Translations under genes and position numbers: made by a program
In this document: positions 1-11,216 of the stretch, in pieces
Numbering within the stretch: the stretch's first letter is position 1
Layout: each line of letters begins with the position of its first letter
NCBI RefSeq assembly: GCF_026151205.1
Contig: NC_087075.1
Location: 494,501-558,500, forward strand
Reading direction: 5' to 3'
Length of the DNA: 64,000 bases
Source: Bolinopsis microptera
Taxonomy: Eukaryota > Ctenophora > Tentaculata > Lobata > Bolinopsidae
Notes under the pieces: generated by a model
What the model was told of the DNA's origin: nothing
The model's database searches: none
The model's input: only the letters and a program-made list of their open reading frames with translations

Positions 1-2
1 TA

Positions 3-578
3 GATGCTACAAAACTATCCTCTGCTCATCAAGAAGCACATGTATTTCACTATCCTGGTGGCATTGCAAACGGTATCAATGAACGCTTCCACTCAGATGA
101 AAGAAAGAGGTCAATTGATGCAAATAATGTGAAGACCATCGTACTCATGTGTGGAACTAATGATGTGGACTTAATCCTAGAGAGTCCTCGACACATGAGG
201 AATAGATTATTGTCACCCGATGAGTTCACAGGAAAAGCAAAGGCCCTTGATAACACCAATCGCTCTATTGATAATCTGATCCAGTCACTTCACTCGTGGG
301 CTCCAGCTGCAAAAATTAAGATCATAAACATTTTACCAAGAGAAAGTTTTGCTAGAAATAAAGTGATAAATGACATCAATATCTTTTTATCTAAGATTCC
401 TTCCAAATACTCGTTTGTTAGCTTTATACCCACAGAGAAGAATCGATTTTTGTTTAGTGATAGATCTGGATTTAGGAAATCATCTTGTTTTAGTAGATTT
501 GGGGAAGACAATGTGCATCTAAACAGCGATGGTATCTTTAAACTAGCAAAGCACATCAAGTACCATGCTCACCATTGA
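3..578 (+). CDS. AS-LINE ORF1, C-terminal SGNH/GDSL hydrolase domain (partial, type B)
   Basis: This is the C-terminal 191 codons of ORF1, open from the window edge to a TGA at 576-578. It shows the SGNH block III signature GTND (153-164) and a block V D-x-x-H (Asp 507-509, His 516-518), followed by the family ending KYHAHH. The nucleophile block and the AlkB domain would lie to the left of the window. SGNH esterases in ORF1 are established for CR1-like LINEs, where they may act on lipids or membranes; the substrate here is unknown. By eye the protein is only about two-thirds identical to ORF1 of the copy at 59 kb, although the following ORF2 is nearly identical. The frame is intact, so ORF1 may be functional apart from the unseen 5' part. 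Confidence 0.85.
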   Translation, partial: DATKLSSAHQEAHVFHYPGGIANGINERFHSDERKRSIDANNVKTIVLMCGTNDVDLILESPRHMRNRLLSPDEFTGKAKALDNTNRSIDNLIQSLHSWAPAAKIKIINILPRESFARNKVINDINIFLSKIPSKYSFVSFIPTEKNRFLFSDRSGFRKSSCFSRFGEDNVHLNSDGIFKLAKHIKYHAHH

Positions 579-713
579 AATCGACATGACATTTCCACCT
601 GAATATTTATTTTGATTTCAAGTTTAAAACTTTTCTATTGAAAATATTTACAGGCGGATAATTTTCACCTGATTTTAGTTTAATCAGACACAACGACCAA
701 CACGTTTTGTGAA

Positions 714-2340
714 ATGACAAATATTCACAACTCAGCTGACAAATTTCATAACCTTTGCATTGGTCACTGTAACATTCAAGGTGGTCTCCTAAATTTAGCT
801 AAAAGTAATGAACTTACTCAACTCATTCGAGATCATAAGCTAGACATACTTTCCCTAAATGAGATGAATCTTAATGATACTATTGACACAGACACCATAA
901 ATATTCCTTCCTCCTTCAACATTATGCGATGCGACAGGCCAAACAGTTCTAGGGGTGGTTGTGGCTTAATGATAAACAAAAAACTAGCTTACACAGAATT
1001 AGTTATGGATAGTAAGCTTGATAACATTGAAGCATTATGGGTGAAGCTTAAGAATAGCAAGATCAATGTTTGCTGCTTCTATCGCTCTGGAAATTATTGC
1101 AGTGTTGATAACTTTATTGAGTACATTCATTTTTGCATGAAAAAATTGAACGGGAAAAAGGTTATCTGGATTGGGGATATAAACATTGACCAGAATAATA
1201 TCTCATCCACCCAGTACAAAAAATTAGATATGACCTTGAGATGTTACAATCTAGTTCAAACCATTCAAGGGATAACTAGAGTTGCTAAACGTGGAGACAA
1301 TTTTACCCAGACTACTATTGATGTAATATTCACTAACTGTTATGCAGATTTTGTTCAATCTTCTGTTCTTGATGAACGTATTGGGGATCATCAAGCTATT
1401 ATGTGTGAGATAGATTGTAAAGTACCTATAGCTCCTAAATTTGAAAAGGTTGAAATTAGAAATCATTGTAAACGTAATGTTAAACAATTCTTAGACTATC
1501 TAGATACCTGTTCTGATTACAGTCCACTATTGGAAGTACAGATGTTGAAGCTATCACTGCTGGCCTTTGTCATCATATTGAACAGGCATATGCAACCTTC
1601 TTCCTTGCAAGACCATAGAAAGGCATGAAAAGTTCATACATAAACCTTCTACTGAACTTTTAAATGCCATTAATCATACACATTTTCTCTCTAAAGAAAT
1701 TCCGTAAAAAGAAGGATAAGAGAGACAATGGAAATTGCAATAAATGTGGTATATGTAGCAAATGTATAAAGTGTAATGAGGGCCTGGGATTGCTACAAGA
1801 ATTCAGAGAAATATTAGAAATAATTAGCTAAAACCTGCAAAAAGGCTAATGTAATCGATGATCTACAAGTTAAAAGTGCAAGAATGATCTTAAAGGGGTA
1901 TGGAAAACTATCAAAACTGGCATCAAATATGACCCCTGGTCAACTAATTGTCAAACTATCAATGAATGATCCTGAGCTATTTAACTTCATTTGCAAATGT
2001 TGGATCAAGATTGCAAAATCAGGCCCCCAATATTGAAAGAGTTAGTTTTACTGATTTTTACCTCCTAGAACTTCTAACATCTCATTTGATAGATTCCAAG
2101 AAATAAATGAAACTGATATCCTAATGTATGTCGAAACACTCAAGAATGACAAGGCCTCATATGACGATGTGCCTCTATTTTTACTTAAGCAAGCTGTACC
2201 ACACATAGTTGAGCCACTGACCCATATTGTCAATTTGAGCCTTAATACAGGTGTTGTACCAACCCTTTGTAAAAAAAGCTAGAGTAACTCCCATCCATAA
2301 GGCAGGAATGAAAGATGATCCTAATAATTACAGGCCAATA
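714..2340 (+). pseudogene. AS-LINE ORF2, endonuclease half, frameshifted
   Basis: ORF2 starts at ATG 714, 135 bases after the ORF1 stop. The frame stays open to 1628, but relative to the intact ORF2 one base is missing in an A run near 1533 (GGAAGT for GGAAAGT), so the last 31 or so codons before 1628 are out of register. The part in register holds the whole EEP endonuclease, with HCNIQGG, LNEMNL, GDINID, TTIDVIFTN and GDHQ motifs. Further single-base indels occur at several places between 1680 and 2340, where homology to the cysteine cluster and the start of the reverse transcriptase can still be followed. The coding homology stops exactly at the TA where the TIR element begins. Confidence 0.85.
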
Positions 2341-4438
2341 TTAGGTTGGTTCAAAAAAACCAAAATTTCTCAAATTTTGCCCTGAGTATAAGCTCAAACA
2401 TTGATCCCATGGCTTAAACACCCCCCAAAAAAATTTTTTTGGTCCAACTCGTCCGGGATGGGACTGCACATGCCACGCCCTAATTTTTTGAGGTGCTTAT
2501 ACAGGTAAAATTCTTAAAATTGCCGTTTTTGACCTTTACAACGTCTAGATAGGGTCGCGAAAGCAATGGAGTGGTAATATAAATGTGATAAAAAGGTTAA
2601 CTTTAGTCAAGGTTTCATGTCTCTAACGACCTTAGCATCAACATGTCTCTGCGCCTCCATTTTAAGGCGCGGTCGCGTCTCAACCATTGCTCAGTAAAGG
2701 TCGTAGAGACATGAGACTTCAACTAAAGTTAACCTTTTCCTACCATTTTATATTAGAGGTAGCACAGATTCAGAGCTCTAAACACATTCTTTCATCCTTA
2801 AAATGACAATCATATGAATTTGCCTGTAAAAGTTGATATCTTGATGTCAATTAACATCGTAAGCTTTTGAAATTAAAATTAATAAATGAGTCATATACTT
2901 AACACACAATATTTACACGCAATAGAGAAAATATAAATACAGGAAGTCTTTCTTGGATTCGACATTGAACTTTTCTCGGTCCCTGCACTGGAAAGTGGAA
3001 CTGATCCTTTAAAGAAGTCAGCAAGGTCTGATTTAGGTACCCTGGTTTTCGGATCGCCATGTCTTCACAAGCAAGCTGTCTAATCTTCGTTGCCAAAAGG
3101 AATTTGTTGCCAGAGGAATATTTTTCGTCAAGCTAGGATTTAAATGAGGGTCCTTATAATTTCTTTATGACTCGTAAGCTATAGGATAAGCATGATGAGG
3201 TCCAATAATTCCTTCATAGCTCGTCACTGACAGGATCTATTATCAACGATATCCAATGATTCCTTCATAGCTCGTCACCGTCACTGACAGGGTCACCGAT
3301 CACTATTAATAGGTCTGATGATTTCTTCGTGACTGACGAGGTACAGTAATCTCTTACTGCTTACGTCAAGCCGAGTTAAGTAAATAACTATAAATATCCA
3401 AGCATTTGCTAACAAAATAGCATCTGGTTCTAATTCCTTTACCAAGTTAACAGTAATGGATCTAAATGAATCATTTTTGTAAATCTTCTTAAAGCTGAAG
3501 GACTGATTCCCTCTCCAGTCTCCAAGATGGGGGAAAATTTTTTTTAAAATTTTTGAGGGTTCTTTAAAGGGGAAATTTCCACGGGATGCTTGCGTTTTTT
3601 TTGTAGGATATGCCATAGCTTCATATTCCCCTCTCGAACAGTTTTCCGCAGTGAAAAAGCGATACAAAATTTACAAAAGCTCTTTTTAAACATTAGTCCC
3701 CGGGAAAGCGACTTCATTTTTAAGGAGCTTGGGAAAAGGGCAAATTTCCCCCTAATGTTAGTTTTCACTAGCATTGTAATGCAAGAAATTTTGCAACACA
3801 GTGCAACCAACGAGTTGTTTTACTCTGACAGTTCCAGGGGGTGGGACGTGGTTTCCCAAAAAAGATTTTCGTATTTTTTTAAGGTGTAAATAAAATTTTT
3901 TGTGTTAAATATTTTGACTCATTTAATTAATTTTTTAAATTTTTAAATTACGATTTAATTGACATCAAGTTCAACTTTTACAGGCAAAATTCATTGATTT
4001 CTTTTTAAAAGGGTTTAAAAATTTTTTAAAGCTCTGAATCTGTGTACTTCTATAAATGGTAGGAAAAATTAATTTTGTTAAGTCTCATTTTCTAGACCTT
4101 TATGAGCAATGGTTTAGAGCGACCGCGCCCTTAAAAAGGAGGCGCAGAGACAGTTGTGCCAAGGGCGTAAGGGGCATGAAACCCTTTATAAAGTTAAACC
4201 TTTTTTACATTTATTTTCCTCCTTTTCTTTCGCGACCCTATTAACTTTAAAAATCAAAAAAAGGAATTTTAAAAATTTTTTCCCTTTTGCACCCCAAAAA
4301 ATTGGGCGTGGCATGTGCAGTCCCTCCGGACGAGTTGGACCAAAAAAAAAATTTTTTGGGGGTGTTTTTTGCCAATTGGGCAATTTTGAGTTATACTCAG
4401 CAAATTTGAGAAATTTTGGTTTTTTTGAACCAACCTAG
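2341..4438. mobile_element. Mariner-like non-autonomous element with very long TIRs
   Basis: This roughly 2.1 kb insertion splits the reverse transcriptase of AS-LINE copy 1 at a TA. The left end begins TTAGGTTGGTTCAAAAA and the right end finishes in the complement (...CCAACCTA). The two arms match for about 550-580 bases: 2341 to about 2925 against about 3886-4437. The terminal TTAGGTTGG and the TA target are typical of mariner elements. The left arm itself contains a nested palindrome (2591-2634 against 2695-2738). The interior (2926-3885) has no transposase frame. It carries a short degenerate tandem repeat at 3145-3350 built on TTCCTTCATAGCTCGTCAC. It is therefore likely a MITE-like or foldback derivative mobilised in trans. 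The right arm is noisier than the left, in line with the poor sequence quality of the region. Confidence 0.7.
2591..2738. repeat. Nested 40-base-arm palindrome inside the left TIR
   Basis: The left arm at 2591-2634 starts AAAAGGTTAACTTTAG and the right arm at 2695-2738 ends CTAAAGTTAACCTTTT. The two are complementary over about 43 bases with a few mismatches. The loop of about 60 bases contains a smaller GCGCCTcc...aaGGCGC hairpin. The right TIR of the element keeps only a degraded version of this block. Confidence 0.7.
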
Positions 4439-5707
4439 CCCAAAATTTCCCTCCCTTCCCCTTTAGGAAAACTTAAAAAATACTTTTTCGGCAAGAATCC
4501 CTGATTAATGGAAGAGAAAAAAAATTTTCACCGGCATCAATATGGGGTTTCGGAAAAAACACTCCCAACTTATTTTATGTAGATTGTGGCGAAATATATA
4601 TGAGTAAATCTAAGTCTTATAAACCGGAATCATCTTTTTGTCTTAAAAAGGGCCCTTTGACCAGTGAATCATGAAATATTGCTTAAAAAATTGGCAATTT
4701 TTGGGAAATTGTTGGCATTTCTTTAACCTGGTTTAAAAACCTTACTTGTAGATATAGCACTAGGTCAATGGCAAATAAACCATTTTTAGAAGTTTGGGGT
4801 GGTGTTTTCCCCAAGGGAACATCATTGGGTTTTATTTAGTATCTTATAAAAGAATATTTTTCCCGTAACCCATCTAAGCCCCTTTTTTTTTGCGATATGT
4901 GAATTCTTTGATCAACCCGCGAGCATTTATAAACAGAAAAAACTTATGCAAAACTTTAAAAAGGCTCGTGTAAATAAATACACTCAATGAAAAGAAGATG
5001 AATTCTTTGTTTGATTCTGTATCAAGATAATTAAAAATTGAATGAAAGAGGTAAAATTTCACAATAAGGGTGCAAAGAACAAAATTTTTGGCCCCTTTTA
5101 GTAGTAAAATTTAAAAATTTAAAGCCCGTAGATTATATTTTAGGAAGGTATGAAAGAATTGGGCCATGTATAGAAATAAGCACTGTACCCCTTTAAAAAT
5201 AGGAAAAAGTTTTCCAATGCATCTGTTGCCACAATTCCCATTTTTTAGCCGATCTATGTAGAGTGGCAAGACAAAACTTGCTGACTTTACACTTGTACAA
5301 AAAAAGGGAGCCAAAAAAGCTTCAAGTTCCACAAACAGAGAGCACCCCTTTTGTTTTAGAGCATGAATGGTTAAACCCTTTGACGACCAAATCCATCGTC
5401 AAATTATATGTTTAGAATATCCATGACAAAGTCCTACAAACTTTTTTGAACAAATTAGTTACAATAGGAGGTGTAGGAAAGGGGGAAAGGCAAACCCTTA
5501 TGGTTTTAAAAGATCAAAAATCCATAAAAATTTTAATACTTGGGGGGAAAAAGTTGGAAAAATTTCAAAAGATCTACGAAATTGCCCCCATGTTAAAAGC
5601 TTTGGATTCAATAAAAAAAGTACTCCATTAACAAAGACCCTTAAATTTTAAACCCTCGACAAATTTATAGACAAAATTTTTCATGCAAAATTTGTCGACG
5701 TAAAATA
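4439..5707 (+). pseudogene. AS-LINE ORF2, reverse transcriptase half, unreadable frame
   Basis: Homology to the intact ORF2 resumes directly after the TIR element (compare GGAAAACTTAAAAAATACTT with GGAAAACTTATAGAATACTT) and can be followed to the stop region near 5707. The frame is broken many times and the FADD active-site segment around 4890 is destroyed. Most differences turn mixed sequence into A, T, G or C runs (for example CAAACTTTTCAT has become AAAAAATTTTCA). That is unusual for neutral decay and suggests consensus or gap-filling artefacts. Confidence 0.75.
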
Positions 5708-6570
5708 AGTATTTCTATTTTTTAAATTTGAGCATATATAATTGATGTATCGAAAGGATTTTCCTTTTTTTCCCCCTTCCATTTTGATTGATTTTTCGCT
5801 GATGACTGTTTTGGCTGGGGAAAGGGTTTGACAGTGGTATTTTTTTAAACCCCTTTTAAATTTTTTATATTATACTGGTGGTAGTTTTTTAGAACATTTA
5901 ATTTATTTACTTTTATATAGTATTTTTTTTGGTGATGTATCACCCATTTTTAAATTTGATAATTGGACGTTTTTTGGGCACTTGATGAATGTTATTTTAA
6001 TTTAATTTATTTCTAGATATTTTATTTATTTTTCAACAGACACAGCTTCCCGTTTTTTTTTTTATATTAGTTACTAATTCTTTTAAGACTTTTTACAAGG
6101 ACATTTCAGTTTGGGTCTCCCCTTAGGGATTCATTATGCATCTAAATTATTTCACTTGCATTAGGTTTAGAAATTTTTTTGGTTTAAAATTTCAAATTTT
6201 AAATTTAAATTTTTAGTATGACAGTAAGGGATATAAGAAGTTATTTAATTTTGCTTGGGTTTATATTGATATTGGTTTAAAGTGATATGGAATTTGAATT
6301 TTTATTTTAAATTTTTAAAATGTGGTTGGGCTTTTTCATGTAAATTTGGGTTTTACTCCCCATATATCTATTATTTTTATTTGGGACGATTTTTATTTTT
6401 CTTAGGAAATGTTATTTATTCAATTTGGCTTTAGGTAGGGGGGGCCCCCCAAAAAAAAACTGGTTCTTTCAGGAAGCATCCCTTGCACGACCCTTTGGGC
6501 TCATATATATATTAAATTAAATTTAAACCCTTATTCTGTATGTGCACGAAAAAATTTTTTTTCATCAATT
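5708..6570 (+). other. AS-LINE copy 1, 3' UTR
   Basis: This segment aligns with the 3' UTR of the copy at 63418-64000 and with 33190-34110. Shared landmarks are the GCATATATAATTGATGTATC block near 5735-5755, the GTGATGTATCACCC block near 5932, the AGGAAGCATCCC block near 6471 and the terminal TCTGTATGTGCACGAAAA near 6535-6552. The LINE match ends about 6570. Homopolymers are expanded throughout. Confidence 0.7.
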
Positions 6571-8509
6571 TCAAAAATTGAAAATGAAGAAATAAGTTTT
6601 CAAACAGGGGGGAGCTCGTCCGGGTTCCGTTTTGCTTGCCCCAAAATTGCAAAGCTGCTTTGAAATTTCAAGGATCCCCGATGGTTTACATTTAATGGGC
6701 CCGTGATGAAAAGGGGTTGTCAGAGTTTTGATTACGTTGACTCGGGTTTTAGTATATGGGCACAATGTTTTTTGCCATGTTGAGAGTCATCATCACCAGA
6801 ATGGTACCAATATTTTTAGGGCATTGCAATGCGAACTTTCCACATGTGGATGATTAAATTCCGTTCTCTTTTCTTTGCAATAAATGATTGGGGCCTTTAA
6901 TTTGCCAAAGTTGAGGTGTGGATGCATTATTTTAAATGAAAACGTAAAGATAATTCACAATACCTTAAAAATTATAAAAAGAAAAAATCAGAAAAAAAAA
7001 ACCCTTAAAATGAGGAATTTATTGGTTTTTAGAATTAGAAAAATTTACAAAATTTTTAGAGTTTGCATGATTGTGTGCGGGGCATTCAAATCAGTCAAAA
7101 ATGTTAATTAGATCCCCTTCTAAGGACAAAGAATCTAAATAATAATAATAGTAAACTTATTTGAAGGCATTTCCCCTCCCCACTGCACAGGTAAAAGATC
7201 CAGGGTTTGGAGGACGAGGGCTATAAGTTTTGGGAATCGAACCCAAATGTATTCTCACAAGAGGAAAAAGCACTTTTTACTAAGGAGTATATCGAAGATT
7301 TTTAAAAAGGTATTGAAACCCCGTTCATGGTAGGAAAAGTATACAAGCAATTTTAAAACCCGGGCTGTACCCTTTGTATGGAGCTGGAATTCTTTCTTGG
7401 AAAGCTGGGAAACAAAGCTTGGACGTATGACCCCGGAAATTAAAGGGTAAATGGAGCCATTGCCCCAAGGAAATGTTGATCGGCAACTTCTTATACTATG
7501 GCGTGGGCTTCATGTATAGGGAATTTGTAAAGAGAGAGGGAATGCATCACCACCTATGTGAAAGTAGGACCCGGAACTGATTGTTTTGAAGGATACTTTG
7601 TCAAGACAAGATATTTTAGGTGAAGAGATAGAGAAAGAAACTGACGAACACAACACGGGGAAAACCCATAAGGGGGGGGACAGCAAAATTTTTTAATCCC
7701 CTCGAATATAAAGGCTATAAAATATAACATTTTAAAGAAATTTATGACCTATAAAAAATCAAAAAAAAAATTCAAAAATTTTTAAAGGAGCACGGAAGCC
7801 CCCAAGGCAGGATGGGATATAGATCCGATAACCCCGGAACGGGCTCATCCAAGACTTTAAAAAGGTACAAAGGGTTTGTTGATACAGCCAAGCCCAAGCA
7901 TTTAAGGGGTTTAATTAAGTTTCACTTCCACCACACACATTTTTTGCAGCGTTTTTACTTCAAAGCGTATAAATTTCAAAAAAGGTTTTGGGTACTTTAT
8001 CTGTACCCCCCCTTTCAAGAAATAAAAAAAAAAAATATACATATTTAAGAAATCAAAATCTGATATAAAACTTTTGATAACCAAAATTTAAAAAATTTTT
8101 CTGTTAAAAATTTTACGGCACTCATAGAGGTCATACTAGGTATAAGTCCAAATGCTGTGTAGCAACGTTTTGTTACTTTCTTTTCTTCTTGACCCCTACA
8201 CATAAACTGATCCCACTATGCTTTTAAGATAGCAAAGCATATTTGGGCCCTGATGTATTGATAACATCTGTGTAGCTCCCCTTTCTCTTCTTTGATATCA
8301 ATCTAGAAGACGTTTGTGAAATCTGTAATTCTGGGCTGTAGCCCCCGCTGTAGAAAACACTAGGGAATGAAAAAACGCTCTTTCAGTGTTGTGATGTGGT
8401 TTACTTATTTTTTTTTCTTCCTATTTCTTGTAAAATTGCCCCGGGAACATTAAGGCTTCAAAGTGTATCTGGGGAAAGGGGCTATTGAATTCTTCTTTTG
8501 AACGAACCC
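6571..8509. other. No gene recognised; noisy AT-rich sequence
   Basis: No coding signature, splice-flanked exon or known repeat was found. The sequence is full of short A, T, G and C runs. The longest open frames are low-complexity K/N/F-rich strings without conserved motifs. Confidence 0.5.
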
Positions 8510-8680
8510 GAAGACTAAAAAAAAAAAAGGGGACCCCAACCCTTGTAGCTGAGCACCTCACAAAAGAGACAAAGGGGTCTTTCTTGTAAACAGGATAAAC
8601 CCCCGCTGAAGCGGAAAAGGGGGGTTCCCCCCCGGGATCATTTCGTCCGAAAAATTTGATAAAAATACAAAATAGTACAG
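8510..8680 (+). repeat. Dispersed repeat copy, pair of 25165-25335
   Basis: This block contains AACCCTTGTAGCTGAG, then a CACCTCAC block, and TTCGTCCG(A/C)AAAA about 120 bases further on. The same order occurs at 25165-25335 on the same strand. No coding potential was seen. A tRNA-derived SINE could be considered because of the short box-like words, but no complete A/B box pair was recognised. Confidence 0.6.
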
Positions 8681-8774
8681 TAAAATATCTAATATGTCGA
8701 TCCAAATAATTTAAAGCGGGGTGATGAAACCGGGAATTCCCCCTTTCTCTGATGTAAGATTTAACGCAATTTTT

Positions 8775-9660
8775 TTGTGTTTTTGATTGAAATAAATTTT
8801 CGTGCACATACAGAAAGAATGGTTAAATTTAATATTAGTAGACCAAGCTCTGTCACGGGATGCTTCTGAAGAATCCCGTTTCTTTTAGCGGGGGCCCCCC
8901 AAAAACCAAAATTTAGATATAATAAACATATTCCCAGGGAAAATAGAAATCGTACCAAACAATAATATGATATATAGGTAGTAACCATATTTCTATGCAA
9001 AAAAGCCCAAAATCTAGTGTAAAATTTATAAAAATTCAAATTCCATACCACCCCTAAAACCCCCAAAATCAAAACAAAAAAAAAAAACCCAAACAAATTA
9101 AATAATTTTATATACTTCTACACAATTAAATTAAAAATTTGAAATTTTTAACGAGAATTTAAAATTTTTAAACCCAATGCAAGTGAAATAATTTAGATGC
9201 AATAAAGAAACCTATATGAGTATCATCTGTCAAAGTCCTTGTAGAACAGTTTACAAGAATATGGTAAATAATATAGAAGGAAAAAAAAACAGGAAGTTGT
9301 GTCTGTTGGAAAAAAATAAAATTTCTAGTATAAAAAATTAGAATATAAAATAACATTCGGTGAAAGTGTGTATAAACTGTACAATTTTAAATGTTAAAAC
9401 TGTACTGGGTGTCGGGCACCAAAAATAAAAAATAAATAAGTTATAAATTAAATGGGTCTGTAAAACTCCCACTAGGAAAATAGGCAAAAAAATTAAAAGT
9501 GGTTAATAAAATCCCACTGTGCGCCCCCTTTCCCATTAAAACAGTCACCCATGTGCAGAATCAATCAGAATGGAAGGTGGTAAAAAAGGGAAATCCTTTG
9601 ACCTTAAATTTATATATGTCGATTAAAAGAAATAAAAGATACTTGTTATGTTTTAGTTTT
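8775..9660 (-). mobile_element. 5'-truncated AS-LINE fragment, 3' UTR only
   Basis: Read on the minus strand, this is the AS-LINE 3' UTR. It begins near the ORF2 stop (about 9655) and runs to the terminal block whose complement TTTTCGTGCACATACAGAAA lies at about 8800. The shared landmark GGGATGCTTC (8858-8867) matches the complement of the other copies. No ORF2 coding sequence remains, so the insertion was truncated almost exactly at the end of ORF2. It lies tail to tail with copy 1. Confidence 0.75.
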
Positions 9661-10970
9661 TTTGAAAATTTTCCCTTTTTTCTCTGGATCTATACTTTTG
9701 TACTAAAGTACATATTTAAATTCTGCGTGTCCTACTCATGAACTTAAAACTTATTACTTTTACTATTATGATTAGCTGGTACCATATTATTAACTTATAA
9801 CTTAAACAAAATTAACGATATGTTTTTTTTTTTTTTTTTTGTTTTTTTTTTTTAATAGCAACCTACAAAAACCAAGGGGGGCCCCCCCGGGGTCATTACT
9901 CTCCTTTTTGCGAGAGTGTTAAAAGGTGTGAAATTTACAAGGGAATTTATCCCCTATTTTGTCATTTTGCCCTCTTAATCAAGGTCAATTTCCAATAATT
10001 TGGGTTCGGTAGGTAAGTATGATAGGAAAGTTCTGAAAAATTGTCAGCATATTCATGTTCAGAACCAATTTAAGATATACATAAAAAATACGAAAAAAAA
10101 TCACGAATTTCGTAAAAATTACGCGACTAGGCGATTTTTACCCTACTTTGCCAAAACCCGCGCCCCATAAAATTTGGCCCCCCAGCAAAAACTCACTATC
10201 ATTTCAAAAAGTATGCCCAAATTTGGTGCTGTGAAAATTTTTACACTTAAGAAAAAGATTAGCGAATGACGGCTAGCGGGCCAGTAAGAAAACAATAGTA
10301 CAAAAATTTTTTAAACCGAGAGGTTTATTTTTATCGTGCCCCCTCCTAAACAGTAAACCCCAAAAAAATTTTTTAAACCATGGGAAAATGGGGCGGGGGG
10401 GCCTTTTTTAAATAAAAAAAATAATAAAACGGAAAATGGCCCTTTCGGCATGGCGGCGGGGCCTTTTCCGTTTCATATTGTTTTTTTTTTTTTTTTTTTT
10501 TCACAAAAAAAAAAATTTTTTTCAAAAAAAATAACCTAATATAACAATTCCCCTATATAAAAATTCATAAAATTCAATAGAAAACTAAATAAAATTTTAA
10601 AACCCCCCTTTAAGTGTATAAAAGCCAGTTTAAAGAACTGGCCCCCAAATTTTATATCTAATTTGTATTTTTACTCCCCTACTATTTTAAACCCTCTCCC
10701 CTTTAAAGAGTTTGACGTTTTTCTAATAGGTAAACTTACTCTTTTCCTAATAAATGTCATTCCCTCACTTATCTTTGGCTGTTTTCCTAGATAGTTTATC
10801 CGCTTTTTCTTGAAGAATGATTTTCCCCTTCCAAAACCCCAGGGGTTTGTGGGAATCGGTGTAAACGTCCCTTTTCCCTTCTACAACCCCTTTTATTTTT
10901 AAAAATTTTTTTTCTTCTTGTGGTATTGACATAGGGTTGGGCCCAAGACCCTTTTGAAGGAGTTTGAGCA
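9661..10970. other. No gene recognised; T-runs and homopolymer-rich sequence
   Basis: The stretch contains T-runs around 9822-9853 and 10480-10501, several GGGCCC-type runs and no supported coding sequence. The open frame on the minus strand at 10765-11040 has no motif and is probably chance. Confidence 0.45.
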
Positions 10971-10979
10971 TAAAAAACT

Positions 10980-11216
10980 TTAATCTAAAAAATCCCCTTT
11001 CCAATGGGTTCCATACCCCCTCACAATCAAATCTCTCCATCTGTTTGTTGGCCTGCGGGAAATTCCCCCCGTTGACGGGAAATGGGGGGGTTCAGTGGTA
11101 ACATCTTTCACCCGCATTTCTAATATTGCTTGCACCCCTAAATGAGTTGTGGCAAGAGTAATACCCCCCTTTTTGCATATTAATGAGTGGTTTATTGAGT
11201 TGTTTTTCCCATACAC
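10980..11216 (-). pseudogene. Possible LINE ORF C-terminal fragment (RWRD motif)
   Basis: The minus-strand frame contains a segment reading NRWRDLIVRGYGTHW. It resembles the basic R-G-R-P-x-x-R-W-x-D-I...G-x-x-W tail found at the C-terminus of RTE-like and some other LINE proteins. A diverged second version lies at 12490-12760. The surrounding frame is short and broken, and this region has unreliable sequence. The assignment rests on this one motif and is weak. Confidence 0.3.

Larger units (their letters stand above)
1..6570 (+). mobile_element. AS-LINE copy 1 (type-B ORF1), 5' end outside window, split by a TIR element
   Basis: This copy enters from the left edge inside ORF1, continues through the ORF1-ORF2 spacer (579-713) and ORF2, is interrupted at 2341-4438 by a TIR element, and resumes to a 3' UTR ending near 6570. 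It was recognised by base-level alignment by eye to the intact copy at 58999-64000. ORF1, the spacer and ORF2 up to about 840 are clearly diverged from that copy. Positions 841-1530 are about 98-99% identical to it. After 1530 single-base indels accumulate, and from 4440 onward the match is disturbed by stretched homopolymers. Such a steep quality gradient inside one insertion points to poor consensus rather than ageing alone. Confidence 0.85.

Noticed and set aside
3293..3889. Overlapping open frames of 88-124 codons on both strands
   Set aside because: They lie inside the non-autonomous TIR element, are F/K-rich and show no motif; their length fits chance in AT-rich noisy sequence.
8421..9096. 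Minus-strand frames of 128 and 111 codons
   Set aside because: The second overlaps the LINE 3' UTR fragment and the first overlaps a dispersed repeat; neither has a domain.
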